From Clostridium beijerinckii (GTDB lineage Bacteria; Bacillota; Clostridia; Clostridiales; Clostridiaceae): 64,000 bases of DNA. Made by a program: the position numbers and the translations under genes. Below, one piece after another: positions 37,720 to 45,384 of this stretch. Position 1 is the first letter of the stretch. Each line of letters starts with the position of its first letter. Location: the NCBI GenBank assembly GCA_003129525.1, contig CP029329.1, positions 3,022,501-3,086,500 of the forward strand, in the 5' to 3' direction. The notes under the pieces are model-generated. The model saw only the letters and a list, made by a program, of their open reading frames with translations. It was not told the DNA's origin and did no database searches.

Positions 37720-38721
37720 ATGAATGAAGTGATTAAGCTTATTCATGGTGATGGGGGAAAACATACAAAAATATTAATTGAGCAACTTTTCTACAAACAT
37801 TTTAATAATAATATTCTTTTGCAAGAGCAGGATTCAGCAACATTTACAGCAATACAAGGGAAAATGGCTTTTACCACAGATTCTTTTGTGGTAAAGCCAC
37901 TGTTTTTTTCAGGGGGAAACATAGGTAAGATTGCAGTTTGCGGAACTGTTAATGATTTAGCTGTATCTGGAGCAAAACCACTTTATTTAAGTGCGAGTTT
38001 TATAATTGAAGAAGGATTTTCAATGCAAATTCTTGAAAAAATTGTGAAATCTATGGGGCATACCTGCCTAGAATGTGGAGCTAAGATTGTAACCGGGGAC
38101 ACAAAGGTAGTGGAAAAAGGGAGTGTAGATGGAATCTTTATTAATACTAGTGGAATTGGGTATATAACAAATGGATATGAGGTAAAACCCATTGAAGCAA
38201 ACGATAGGATTATAGTAACAGGGGGAATTGGTGAACATGGAACAACAATTGCTGTAGAGAGATATAACATCAAAGTAAAAGGTGATTTTAAAAGTGATTG
38301 TGCAGCATTATATCCTTTTATAGAAAAACTTAAAGAACATTTTACTTCTATAAAGATAATGAGAGATCCGACTCGTGGGGGATTAGCTACTGTATTGCAT
38401 GAATTTTCTTTACTTTGCAAACACGGAATACACTTGATTGAAGAAGATATTCCTATTAGTGAAAGTGTTAAGTCTATAAATAAGCTTTTAGGATTGGATC
38501 CATTATACATGGCATGTGAAGGAAGAATGGTACTAGTTGTTAAAGAGTTCGAAGCTCAAAATGTACTAAAGATAATTCAATCAATTGATCAAGGGAAAGG
38601 TGCAAGAATTATAGGCAAATTTGTTGAGGAGTTTACTCAGAATATATTTATAGAAAATAGCTTTGGTGGAAAGAGAATATTAGGACCTTTAGAGGGTAAT
38701 ATGTTACCTAGAATATGTTAA
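37720..38721 (+). CDS. hypE: Hydrogenase maturation protein HypE
   Basis: Dehydrates the HypF-made carbamoyl thiolate to a thiocyanate that donates CN- to HypC-HypD. Its 333 residues are of the AIR-synthase-like fold: HGDGGKHTKILIEQLF at the start, DSFVVKPLFFSGGNIGKIAVCGTVND near 55, TGDTKVVEKG near 125, RDPTRGGLATVLHEF near 215, and the required C-terminal PRIC with the modified Cys as last residue. It is the last gene of the operon; an AT-rich gap follows. Confidence 0.96.
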   Translation: MNEVIKLIHGDGGKHTKILIEQLFYKHFNNNILLQEQDSATFTAIQGKMAFTTDSFVVKPLFFSGGNIGKIAVCGTVNDLAVSGAKPLYLSASFIIEEGFSMQILEKIVKSMGHTCLECGAKIVTGDTKVVEKGSVDGIFINTSGIGYITNGYEVKPIEANDRIIVTGGIGEHGTTIAVERYNIKVKGDFKSDCAALYPFIEKLKEHFTSIKIMRDPTRGGLATVLHEFSLLCKHGIHLIEEDIPISESVKSINKLLGLDPLYMACEGRMVLVVKEFEAQNVLKIIQSIDQGKGARIIGKFVEEFTQNIFIENSFGGKRILGPLEGNMLPRIC

Positions 38722-38977
38722 GGTATGTAGAGACTAAAAAGTTAAATGATCATAATAATGATTTAAGTTAAAAAATTTAATAAGGATAAGTAAGGCGATA
38801 AACATTTATATATGAATGCTTATTGCTTTTATTAATTATTTATAAATTTATAAAAACCAAGATAATAAAAAATATCTACATTAAACTTAATTTATAATTA
38901 CGTTAAATCATCAAAACTTATTTCTAAAATGGTTAAAACATAATATCCTTAATATAATGAAAGAAAAGTGAAATTTT
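38722..38977. other. Intergenic region after hypE
   Basis: AT-rich gap. A hairpin-like AAGGCGATAAACATT...AATGCTTATTGCTTTT at 38791-38829 may end the hydrogenase operon. Nothing else seen. Confidence 0.35.
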
Positions 38978-39442
38978 TTGGAAGACTATAAAAGTTTTGA
39001 ATCATTAAATGAGAGATGTAAATACATATTTGATATTATACAAAAAAAAGGTCCTATAACTAAAAGTGAATTGATAGATAAGACTAAAATAAAATTAACT
39101 ACACTAAATAGAGAGATTCGGATTTTATTGTATAATAAAATAACGGATATTGGAGAATCTACAGGTGGAAGGAAACCTAGTTTATATGATGTGAATCCAA
39201 GGGACTTTTACATTATTGGAATTGATATATAGCGAACTTATACTAAAATAGTTATAAAAAATCTTAAATTAAAAATAATAGAAGAAGAATTATTAAGCTA
39301 TGAATATAACATTGAAAATATAAGTGGTATTATTACTACTTTTATAAAAAATATATGTATGAAATTGCACATACAAAAATCAGCGTTTGTTGGTATAGCA
39401 ATGGGAGAATATGCTATGGTTATACAAAAATTACAAAATTAA
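38978..39442 (+). pseudogene. ROK-family regulator, interrupted and truncated
   Basis: TTG 38978 opens a frame with a winged-helix domain (KGPITKSELIDKTKI, then IGESTGGRKPSLYDV), the N-terminus of ROK-type repressors. After IGIDI a TAG at 39230-39232 breaks the frame just where the ATPase-like domain begins; the same frame then continues RTYTKIVIKNLKLKII to VGIAMG and stops at 39440, about 150 codons in, against nearly 400 for the family. The gene is therefore dead by an internal stop and a large 3' loss. Confidence 0.75.
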
Positions 39443-39460
39443 AAGATAGGACGTGAAGTT

Positions 39461-39909
39461 ATGAATCCAACAGCATTTTCAGTAATGGGATTTGATATAA
39501 GATGGTATGGAATAATAATTGCAACTGGAATGACACTAGGAATATTAATAGCAAATTATAATTGTAAATGGAGAAAAGTTGATTTAAACATTTTCCTATG
39601 TTTATTCAAAAAGGTATGCACATAAATGGAATCTTCTATAATCCTACTTTTTTATATAAATCCACTTGGAACATAATAGTATTTATAATATTAATGGGCA
39701 TGCTAAGGAAAAACAAAAAAAATGGAATCGTATTTTTTACATACATTGGATTGTATTCTATAGGTCGATTTATAATCGAAGGAATGAGAACCGATAGTTT
39801 AATGCTAGGAAATATAAGAATTGCTCAATTAATGAGTTTAAGTGGAATTTTAGTTTGGATAATATTTATATTTTTAAGCAATTATAAAAGTAGAGTAAAA
39901 GGAAGATGA
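39461..39909 (+). pseudogene. lgt: Prolipoprotein diacylglyceryl transferase, internally deleted
   Basis: ATG 39461 starts MNPTAFSVMGFDIRWYGIII, the N-terminus of Lgt, for about 45 codons. After the TTTCC at about 39594 the reading continues in another frame ([41 protein letters not shown]), the C-terminal third of Lgt. Roughly the middle 110 residues, including the main catalytic His-Gly region, are gone. It is probably a paralogue beside a working copy elsewhere, since Lgt is generally needed. Confidence 0.8.
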
Positions 39910-39914
39910 TATTA

Positions 39915-40277
39915 ATGACAAACATAATATTATTTATAGCAATTGGCCTAATGGCTGGAATTCTGAGTGGAATGTTTGGGATTGGTGGAGGCATAATAAT
40001 TGTACCTGCATTAATGTACTTATGTGGATTTAGTCAGTTAAAAGCACAGGGAACATCTCTTGCAATTTTGCTTCCTCCTGTTGGAATTTTAGCTTTTATT
40101 AGTTACTACAAAAGAGGACAGGTAAATGTGCAAGCAGGGATTTTGATATGTATATTTTTAGTTATTGGTTCAGTATTTGGAGCCAAAATAGCTAATAATA
40201 TACCATTATCCATTTTAAAAAAAGCATTTGGAATATTAATGATTTTGATATCTTTAAAAATGATTTTTTCTAAATAA
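39915..40277 (+). CDS. Half-size TSUP (TauE/SafE) transporter
   Basis: About 120 residues with four membrane helices, GMFGIGGGIIIVPALMYLCG near residue 20 and AQGTSLAILLPPVG near 45: the N-terminal half of a TauE/SafE sulfite/sulfonate exporter. Such half-size members, which dimerise, are known in Firmicutes. The C-terminal helix ILKKAFGILMILISLKMIF ends normally before the stop, so it may be complete. I prefer ATG 39915 (10 bases after AAAGGAAG) over ATG 39906. It lies amid thiol/sulfur genes, which hints at export of a sulfur anion. Confidence 0.75.
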   Translation: MTNIILFIAIGLMAGILSGMFGIGGGIIIVPALMYLCGFSQLKAQGTSLAILLPPVGILAFISYYKRGQVNVQAGILICIFLVIGSVFGAKIANNIPLSILKKAFGILMILISLKMIFSK

Positions 40278-40290
40278 TAAAGTGATTCTT

Positions 40291-40445
40291 AGCTTCAGAT
40301 GGAGTTTTATTAATAGAGGAATACTTCTCAACCTGAAGCTTAGAAGAACTTATAACCTCAAGGGTCACAATGTCCAGGAGCGTGCAGCCGTTATCTCTCA
40401 CTTGAATAGGTGGGAGAGTTACGGATTCTAGCTATCGGATAAAAT
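40291..40445 (+). ncRNA. Structured element, copy 2 (unclassified)
   Basis: Second copy of the element at 33612. The first helix is AGCTTCAG/CTGAAGCT (40291-40298 with 40333-40340) with a longer loop; then GAACTTATAACCTCAAGGGT and CACAATGTCC; then GCCGTTAT...GTTACGG closing a nine-pair hairpin CTCTCACTT/AGGTGGGAG (40394-40402 with 40407-40415); the end ATCGGATAAA matches ATCAGATAAA of copy 1. It lies after the TSUP gene and immediately before a truncated ferredoxin gene. Confidence 0.5.
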
Positions 40446-40569
40446 AAATTATAACAATTTTTTATAGATGGTAAGCTGTTAGTTTAAATTAATAATAGTT
40501 GTAACAACTATAACGGGTATTTTATTATCTTTAAGATATAATCATAGAACATGGTGTAATTTTTGCCCA
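40446..40569. other. Leader-less upstream part of ferredoxin fragment
   Basis: From about 40480 the frame of the downstream ferredoxin gene is already open (TITGILLSLRYNHRTWCNFC) but has no start codon, so the true 5' half of that gene is missing up to the structured element. Confidence 0.5.
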
Positions 40570-40800
40570 ATGGGAACTATGGCATCAGTTATATCAAAAT
40601 TTAGAAAAAGTAAAAAAGTATTAAATGTATCATCATCATGTGTTTCATGTAAAATATGTGAAAAGAAATGTCCATTAGGACTAGTTCCTTATGATTACAA
40701 AGGTGATATATTAAGTCATCCAGATTGTATACAATGTATTCAATCTGTAACTGCTTGCCCTAAGAAAGCTATAGGATATAATAAAATAACTATAAAATAA
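40480..40800 (+). pseudogene. Polyferredoxin (NapH-like), 5' truncated
   Basis: The readable frame gives a last membrane helix (TITGILLSLRYNH), the WCNFCPMGTM motif, and two 4Fe-4S motifs, CVSCKICEKKCPLG and CIQCIQSVTACPKK (the second has Ser where a Gly-Ala-Cys is usual, so its third Cys is missing). NapH/NosR/CcoG-like membrane ferredoxins have several more helices upstream. A 76-residue product from ATG 40570 would keep only the ferredoxin part. The lost 5' end coincides with the structured element. A terminator follows. Confidence 0.65.
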
Positions 40801-40813
40801 TTTTTCAGAGTTA

Positions 40814-40853
40814 AAAGAGAGGATACTAGAAAATAGTTTATCCTCTCTTTTTT
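40814..40853. terminator. Bidirectional terminator
   Basis: AAGAGAGGATA pairs with TATCCTCTCTT around CTAGAAAATAGTT, with T-runs on the plus side; it lies between convergent genes. A near copy (GAGGAAACTAGAAAAT..., ATCCTCTCTTTTG) follows at 41792-41826. Confidence 0.75.
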
Positions 40854-40875
40854 ACTATTGTTTTATTATATATTT

Positions 40876-41238
40876 TTAGTTGTGGCATCCATGCTCATGC
40901 TCATCGCATAATTCACCGGAGTCAGAAACTGAGCCATTAAGCCAATTAAGAGCTACTGTTTTCACATCTCCAGAGCATCCTCGTAATACTTCGATACCTG
41001 CATTCTTTAAAACGTTAACTGCTCCTTGGCCCATATTGCCTGCAAGCATGATTTCCACTCCAATTTCAGAAAGAGTTGTAGCAATGTTTGATTTACATCC
41101 ACAGCCAGCTGGGGATGCAAGGGTTTCTTCATTAACTATTTCTTTAGTATTGTTATCAACTGTGAAAATTGTGTAATATTCACAATGCCCAAAGTGACTA
41201 TCGATTATGTTTTGACGTGTTGGTAATGCAATTTTCAT
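40876..41238 (-). CDS. NifX/NifB-type (dinitrogenase FeMo-cofactor) family protein
   Basis: A 120-residue single-domain protein of the family that binds Fe-S/Mo cofactor precursors in NifX, NafY and the NifB C-terminus. Starts MKIALPTR and has HFGHCEYYTIF near residue 15, AGCGCKSNIATTL near 44, LAGNMGQGAVNVLK near 65. The tail CDEHEHGCHN is metal-binding in look. No nif gene is present, and small members of this type occur widely in anaerobes without nitrogen fixation. It diverges from the DUF134 gene across a perfect palindrome, so the two are probably co-regulated. Confidence 0.85.
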   Translation of the reverse strand: MKIALPTRQNIIDSHFGHCEYYTIFTVDNNTKEIVNEETLASPAGCGCKSNIATTLSEIGVEIMLAGNMGQGAVNVLKNAGIEVLRGCSGDVKTVALNWLNGSVSDSGELCDEHEHGCHN

Positions 41239-41289
41239 ATAATTATTCCTCCAATAAAAATTTATTAAAGTAGCAGATGTATCAAGATG

Positions 41290-41347
41290 TTATTGACATA
41301 TGCCCTTTATATATTATAATAAGGTTATAAAGAACATATGTCAATAA
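41290..41347. promoter_or_regulatory. Divergent promoter with 13-bp inverted repeat
   Basis: TTATTGACATATG (41290-41302) is mirrored exactly by CATATGTCAATAA (41335-41347). The left arm contains TTGACA (41293-41298), 16 bp before TATAAT (41315-41320), a sigma-A promoter reading toward the DUF134 gene. The arms look like paired operators, possibly for the DUF134 protein itself. Confidence 0.65.
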
Positions 41348-41371
41348 TTATAAAGTCAGAGGTGAAAAGGA

Positions 41372-41740
41372 ATGCCAAGACCTAGAAAATGCAGAAAGGT
41401 ATGTTTCTTACCTGAAATAGACTCATTTGGACCGCGGAACAGCACAAATATAAGAACAGAGATTATTTTAATGACCGTAGATGAATATGAAACAATACGA
41501 CTTATTGATTTAGAAGAAATGACACAGGAAGAGTGTGCAGAGAAAATGGATGTTGCACGAACAACTATACAAAGAATTTATAACGATGCACGAAAAAAAC
41601 TGGCAAAGTCATTGGTAGAAGGAAAAACATTAAAAATTCAAGGTGGAGATTATATACTTTGCGATAAGGGTGAACCTTTATGCAGGTGTAAAAAATGCTG
41701 TAAACGAAAAGTTTCACCTGAAAATTCTGAAAAGATTTAA
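41372..41740 (+). CDS. DUF134 helix-turn-helix protein
   Basis: A 122-residue DUF134 protein. It begins [11 protein letters not shown], then an acidic [20 protein letters not shown] and an HTH like sigma region 4 ([20 protein letters not shown], residues 68-87), and ends Cys-rich ([17 protein letters not shown]), probably an iron-sulfur or metal site. Genes of this family commonly stand beside NifX-type genes, as here. Acts presumably as a redox- or metal-responsive DNA-binding protein; no target is proven. Start ATG with GAGGTG upstream; promoter at 41293-41320. Confidence 0.85.
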   Translation: MPRPRKCRKVCFLPEIDSFGPRNSTNIRTEIILMTVDEYETIRLIDLEEMTQEECAEKMDVARTTIQRIYNDARKKLAKSLVEGKTLKIQGGDYILCDKGEPLCRCKKCCKRKVSPENSEKI

Positions 41741-41842
41741 GAAGAAAACTGATTTATAAGATATAATAAAATAGTTTGTCTGAGCTAGAATAGAGGAAAC
41801 TAGAAAATGGGTTATCCTCTCTTTTGTTATATTGTATATGTG

Positions 41843-41857
41843 TGTGACTAAATCACA
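41843..41857. promoter_or_regulatory. Crp/Fnr-like palindrome TGTGA-N5-TCACA
   Basis: TGTGACTAAATCACA lies 47 bp before the rhodanese remnant at 41905. Same half-sites and spacing as at 15675 and 51790. Confidence 0.55.
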
Positions 41858-41904
41858 TATATTAGTGAAAGACTAATATATAATAAAGATAAGGAGGGGC
41901 ATAA

Positions 41905-42120
41905 ATGAATAATTATGCTGGATATGTTGGTTAAAATCTTTTAAATGGTGATTTTAAGCAAGTAAATGTAGATAAAGTTAGAGAACTTGTAGAAAACAAT
42001 GCATATATTGTAGATGTTAGAGAATGTGGAGAATATGCTAATGGATACAATAAAGGTTCAAAAAATGTTGCTTTAAGTGAACTTAGATAAAGTATTGTTA
42101 CTGAATATAATTTTAGATAA
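41905..42120 (+). pseudogene. Rhodanese end of a CoA-disulfide reductase, remnant
   Basis: ATG 41905 behind an intact AAGGAGGGGC opens a frame of 71 codons with TAA at 41932 and 42088. It reads YAGYVG-stop-NLLNGDFKQV, DVRECGEYANGYNKGSKNVA, LSELR-stop, and finishes SIVTEYNFR. This is the junction of the dimerisation and rhodanese domains of a CoADR-type protein with the reductase removed and the active-site Cys loop deleted. The same final residues IVTEYNFR end the remnant at 52333. Confidence 0.7.
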
Positions 42121-42128
42121 ATTAATTA

Positions 42129-42143
42129 AGTGATTAAGTCACA
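42129..42143. promoter_or_regulatory. Crp/Fnr-like palindrome, one mismatch
   Basis: AGTGATTAAGTCACA, 80 bp before the thioredoxin start. Only the first base departs from the TGTGA-N5-TCACA pattern. Confidence 0.45.
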
Positions 42144-42222
42144 GAAATAGTAAAAAGATAAAGTTATAATTAAAGTATAAGAAGTAATAAAAATTTTAAA
42201 ATATAAATTGGGGGAGTTAAGT

Positions 42223-42540
42223 GTGGTTAAAGCAATAAATGGTAATGAATTTGTTGAAAGTGTTGAAAATACTAAAGGCGTAGTAGTTGTTGATTTCTCG
42301 GCAACTTGGTGTGGCCCATGTAAGATGTTAGGTCCAGTGTTTGAAGGAGTTAGTAATAAAATGGGAGACAAAGCTAAATTCTTTAAGGTAGATGTAGATG
42401 AAAGCAGAAATATAGCTCAAAAGTATAGAATAGCTGCAGTTCCAACTATGATTATATTTAAGGATGGAGTTCCTGTAGAAAATTTAGCAGGTTTTATGCC
42501 AGAACAAAATATAACAAATAAGGTGAATGCATATTTATAG
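42223..42540 (+). CDS. trxA: Thioredoxin
   Basis: A 105-residue thioredoxin reducing protein disulfides in the cytosol. Active site WCGPCKM near residue 30, FSATWCGP before it, cis-Pro in AAVPTMIIFKDG near 75, and a C-terminal helix. The start is GTG 42223, because GGGGGAG lies 6 bases before it; TTG 42208 overlaps that site. A Crp/Fnr-like palindrome lies upstream and a terminator at 42567-42612 downstream, so it is monocistronic. No thioredoxin reductase is adjacent. Confidence 0.95.
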   Translation: MVKAINGNEFVESVENTKGVVVVDFSATWCGPCKMLGPVFEGVSNKMGDKAKFFKVDVDESRNIAQKYRIAAVPTMIIFKDGVPVENLAGFMPEQNITNKVNAYL

Positions 42541-42566
42541 AAAGTAAAAGTATAATTGATCTTACA

Positions 42567-42612
42567 TGAAAAACAGATAGTCTAAGTTAAAGTTAGAGTA
42601 TCTGTTTTTCAC
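42567..42612 (+). terminator. Terminator of the thioredoxin gene
   Basis: TGAAAAACAGATA and TATCTGTTTTTCA arms with an inner weak stem. Confidence 0.75.
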
Positions 42613-42690
42613 GTATATATCAATGATTTAATTTAAGATTATTATATCTTTAAACATAAGTAATATTTCTAATTTAGAGAAGATAAACTA

Positions 42691-42960
42691 TTGAACATTT
42701 CAGCTCAGTTCAAGTCTTGTCACGGAATAACTCAAATTATTAGTAAATTACCTAAAGTAGGAATATTTAGAGTAAATAATGGCATGAATGCGAGAACTAT
42801 GAATAGAAGTGCAATGGAAGATAAATCTAAATTTACTTCTGACAATTGGGTTGAGTGTATTACTCCATTAATTAATCGTGCATTAGCAGAAGCTAGGAGG
42901 GAATTAATCCGTAATACCTATATAGAGAATTTATTCTTAATATGTGACTTAACCATATAA
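42691..42960 (+). pseudogene. Cytochrome b5-domain protein, 3' fragment
   Basis: The frame reads FKSCHGITQIISKLPKVGIF, homologous to the end of the cytochrome b5-like gene at 30459 (stop-HGLNKILSNIPNVGIL), followed by about 60 residues including DNWVECITPLINRALAEARR. The heme-binding core (the HFG and upstream region) is missing and no start codon with a binding site exists; TTG 42691 lies in the fragment by chance. The two remnants therefore come from a related pair. Confidence 0.55.
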
Positions 42961-43059
42961 ATATATATATAAATACTTTATAATATATGTTAGAAAAAGA
43001 ATCAGATTACAAACTTGCAAATGAAATTATTAAACACATTTTAGGGAGACTGATAAAGT

Positions 43060-43737
43060 ATGGAATATTTTCTGTTATTTTTAGAGGGAATTATAACCTT
43101 TATATCACCTTGTATTTTGCCACTATTACCTTTATATGTATCATATTTTGCAGGTGGAAATGAAGAATATGATAAAAATAAATATAATGCATTAGTAAAT
43201 TCTTTAGGGTTTGTATTAGGATTTACGATAATATTTACATTATTAGGCACACTCGCTGGAACCTTTGGAAGCTTTATAAAAGAACAAAGTGCTATTATAA
43301 ATATGTTAGGTGGATTTATAGTAGTTTTGTTCGGTACAAATTATATGGGAATATTTAAAATTCCATTTTTAGAAAGAAATCTAAAGATTAATGCTGAAAT
43401 AAAGACATTTAAGTTTTTATCTTCTATTTTGTTTGGAATGATTTTTGCAATAGGATGGACACCATGTGTTGGTACATTTTTAGGAACTGCCTTGATGATT
43501 GCAGTTAACTCACAAGATATTTTAAAAGGTACTATGATGCTTTTAATTTATAGTATAGGACTTGGTATACCTTTTGTAATATGTGCTATTTTAATAGATA
43601 AGCTAAAGGAAGCATTTAATTTTATAAAAAGCAATTATAAAGTTATAAATAGGATATCTGGAATAATTCTTGTGATTATAGGTATTTCAATTATGACTGG
43701 TTATTTAAATAAAGTACTTTCATTTTTAACATTTTAG
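43060..43737 (+). CDS. ccdA: CcdA-like thiol:disulfide membrane transporter
   Basis: A six-helix membrane protein (225 residues) of the CcdA/DsbD family that moves reducing equivalents from cytosolic thioredoxin to extracytoplasmic thiol proteins. The two redox Cys lie in FISPCILPLLPLYVSY (helix 1, near residue 18) and GWTPCVGTFLG (helix 4, near residue 136). The next gene, 9 bp away, encodes its likely partner, a TlpA/ResA-type protein. ATG follows AGGGAG. An intact thioredoxin gene lies 0.5 kb upstream, completing the path. Confidence 0.92.
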   Translation: MEYFLLFLEGIITFISPCILPLLPLYVSYFAGGNEEYDKNKYNALVNSLGFVLGFTIIFTLLGTLAGTFGSFIKEQSAIINMLGGFIVVLFGTNYMGIFKIPFLERNLKINAEIKTFKFLSSILFGMIFAIGWTPCVGTFLGTALMIAVNSQDILKGTMMLLIYSIGLGIPFVICAILIDKLKEAFNFIKSNYKVINRISGIILVIIGISIMTGYLNKVLSFLTF

Positions 43738-43746
43738 GAGGAATCT

Positions 43747-44367
43747 ATGAATAATAATAAAAAATCAATTTTACTAGTAATGGGATTTTTTTGCTTTGTA
43801 GTATTTTTAGTAAGTACATATTTTGGCTATGGTTTCTTAGCTTCAAAATATAATAATAAAAATATAAGCAATGAAACTGGGAAAAGTGGAAATATAAAGA
43901 TTCAAAATAAAGTTTCTACAAAAGGATCAGATAAGAATAAAGTTATGGCAAAAGACTTTGTTGTTTATGATGAAGATCTAAAGGAAGTAAAGTTATCAGA
44001 TTATAAAGGAACTCCCGTAGTATTGAATTTTTGGGCTAGTTGGTGTCCACCTTGCAAGTCAGAGATGCCTTCATTTGATGAAATGTCAAAGAAGTATAGC
44101 GAAGATAAAATAGCTATTTTAATGATAGACTTAACTGATGGTCAAAGAGAAACTATAAGCATTGCTAAGCAATTTATAAAAGACAATAATTATAATATGA
44201 AGGTTTTATTTGATAATAAAATGGATGCATCAAATATATATAATATTTCAGCTATACCAAGAACTATTTTTATTGATAAAGATGGATATATTGTTGAAGA
44301 TAATTCAGGGGCAATAACAAAAGAACACTTAGAAAGTCAAATAAAATTGTTGCTTAAGGGATTATGA
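43747..44367 (+). CDS. TlpA/ResA-like membrane-anchored thioredoxin
   Basis: A 206-residue extracytoplasmic thiol oxidoreductase. Residues 6-28 are a signal anchor (no lipobox); a linker rich in Asn/Lys follows; residues 70-206 are a TlpA-like fold with active site WASWCPPCKSEMPSF near 99 and cis-Pro in SAIPRTIFIDKDG near 172. It probably receives electrons from CcdA and reduces exported proteins or apocytochrome-like or sporulation targets; no target is visible here. GGAGG overlaps the ccdA stop, so the genes are coupled. Confidence 0.9.
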   Translation: MNNNKKSILLVMGFFCFVVFLVSTYFGYGFLASKYNNKNISNETGKSGNIKIQNKVSTKGSDKNKVMAKDFVVYDEDLKEVKLSDYKGTPVVLNFWASWCPPCKSEMPSFDEMSKKYSEDKIAILMIDLTDGQRETISIAKQFIKDNNYNMKVLFDNKMDASNIYNISAIPRTIFIDKDGYIVEDNSGAITKEHLESQIKLLLKGL

Positions 44368-44420
44368 AACATAAAGGATTAGAAATGCAAAGTGACAATT
44401 ATAATATATAAATTAAAATA

Positions 44421-44466
44421 TGGGCTGTTGAACTACTAATTTTTTAGTTGTTCAACAGCCCTTTTA
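44421..44466 (+). terminator. Terminator of ccdA-tlpA
   Basis: GGGCTGTTGAACTACTAA pairs with TTAGTTGTTCAACAGCCC, then TTTTA. Confidence 0.85.
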
Positions 44467-44725
44467 TATAAATTTTATGGAATATATTTATATATTATAT
44501 TTAGGATAATAATTAATAGTAGTTTGTACTCATTGTTTAAAATTCTCAGTGTGTGTAAACTGAAAATTTTTATGGTGGTTAATTACATACATTCATGGTA
44601 GTGTGTGAATATAATGAACATATTTCTGTTAAAAAATAAGATAAAGCGTTCACTTATTATATAGTTAATATAATAGTTTTAATTATCTATTTCTATTTGA
44701 ACTAAATATATATAATTTGGAGGAG
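44467..44725. other. Intergenic region with a weak hairpin
   Basis: AAAATTCTCAGT (44539-44550) pairs with ACTGAAAATTTT (44559-44570) with one mismatch. No gene. The DUF3793 gene ends in this direction, but the hairpin is 160 bp away. Confidence 0.4.
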
Positions 44726-45361
44726 CTATATATATTTAGCATTTTCATAAAAGGAGTTCTTTATACTTAAAACGAGGTCACGCGATGAATTCCCTTTAAG
44801 CATATTTTTTATAGTGTATTCTTTTACTTTATCATATTTATTAAAAATTGCCTTTGCTTTATTACTGTCATTGTATACCTTCCAATATCCACATAATAAA
44901 CATTTTTTTGTAGTACATTCCATAAAATCTTTAACATCTTTAAAGGGTATTCCAAGGAATAATCCAAGCTCATGAGGGCAGTGATATTTTTCATATCTGA
45001 TTTTTAATACATTTATATAATCATTAATACATACATTAGAAGGATATCCTATATTAAATAAAAATTTCATATGAGACTTTTTATTTAAATCTTTTTCTAA
45101 TATAAATTCATCATAGATCATAACTATAATTGAGTCACAGCTTTCTCTTAATTCTATAAACTTAAAATTTATAGTCTCTATAAAATCACTTCCAAAATCA
45201 TTCCAACTATTATATAACTTTTGATTATTCTTTTTTATTGTAATTGTAACAGCTGGTTTGATTCCTGCAATTACTAATGATAAATTGTATACTAAAAAAG
45301 TTTCTATATATTCTTTATTATGCATTGAATCTAATTTATTATAAAAATCTAGATATATCAT
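44726..45361 (-). CDS. DUF3793 family protein
   Basis: A 211-residue DUF3793 protein, a clostridial family of unknown function that often follows flavodoxin genes. It has ELGLFLGIPFKDVKDFM near residue 133, then CTTKKCLLCGYWKVY near 150, whose Cys cluster and the HCPHE before it suggest metal binding. The start at 45361 has GGCGGTGA. It is the second gene of an operon with the flavodoxin (23 bp gap), behind a Fur-like box, so a role in iron limitation is inferred. Confidence 0.8.
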   Translation of the reverse strand: MIYLDFYNKLDSMHNKEYIETFLVYNLSLVIAGIKPAVTITIKKNNQKLYNSWNDFGSDFIETINFKFIELRESCDSIIVMIYDEFILEKDLNKKSHMKFLFNIGYPSNVCINDYINVLKIRYEKYHCPHELGLFLGIPFKDVKDFMECTTKKCLLCGYWKVYNDSNKAKAIFNKYDKVKEYTIKNMLKGNSSRDLVLSIKNSFYENAKYI

Positions 45362-45384
45362 TTCATATCACCGCCAAACTTATT

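Noticed and set aside
37983..38510. 175-codon antisense frame within hypE
   Set aside because: A shadow of the hypE codons; no ribosome site or family signal. The same holds for long antisense frames in fba, nhaA, the DUF1846 gene and ldcA.
40876..41238. Evidence of nitrogen fixation from a NifX/NifB-type protein
   Set aside because: Only the small cofactor-binding domain is present; no nifHDK, nifB radical SAM part or other nif gene is in the window.
44726..45361. DUF3793 protein as a heme-uptake or ferredoxin protein
   Set aside because: The Cys cluster does not match a ferredoxin motif, and I see no family link beyond DUF3793.
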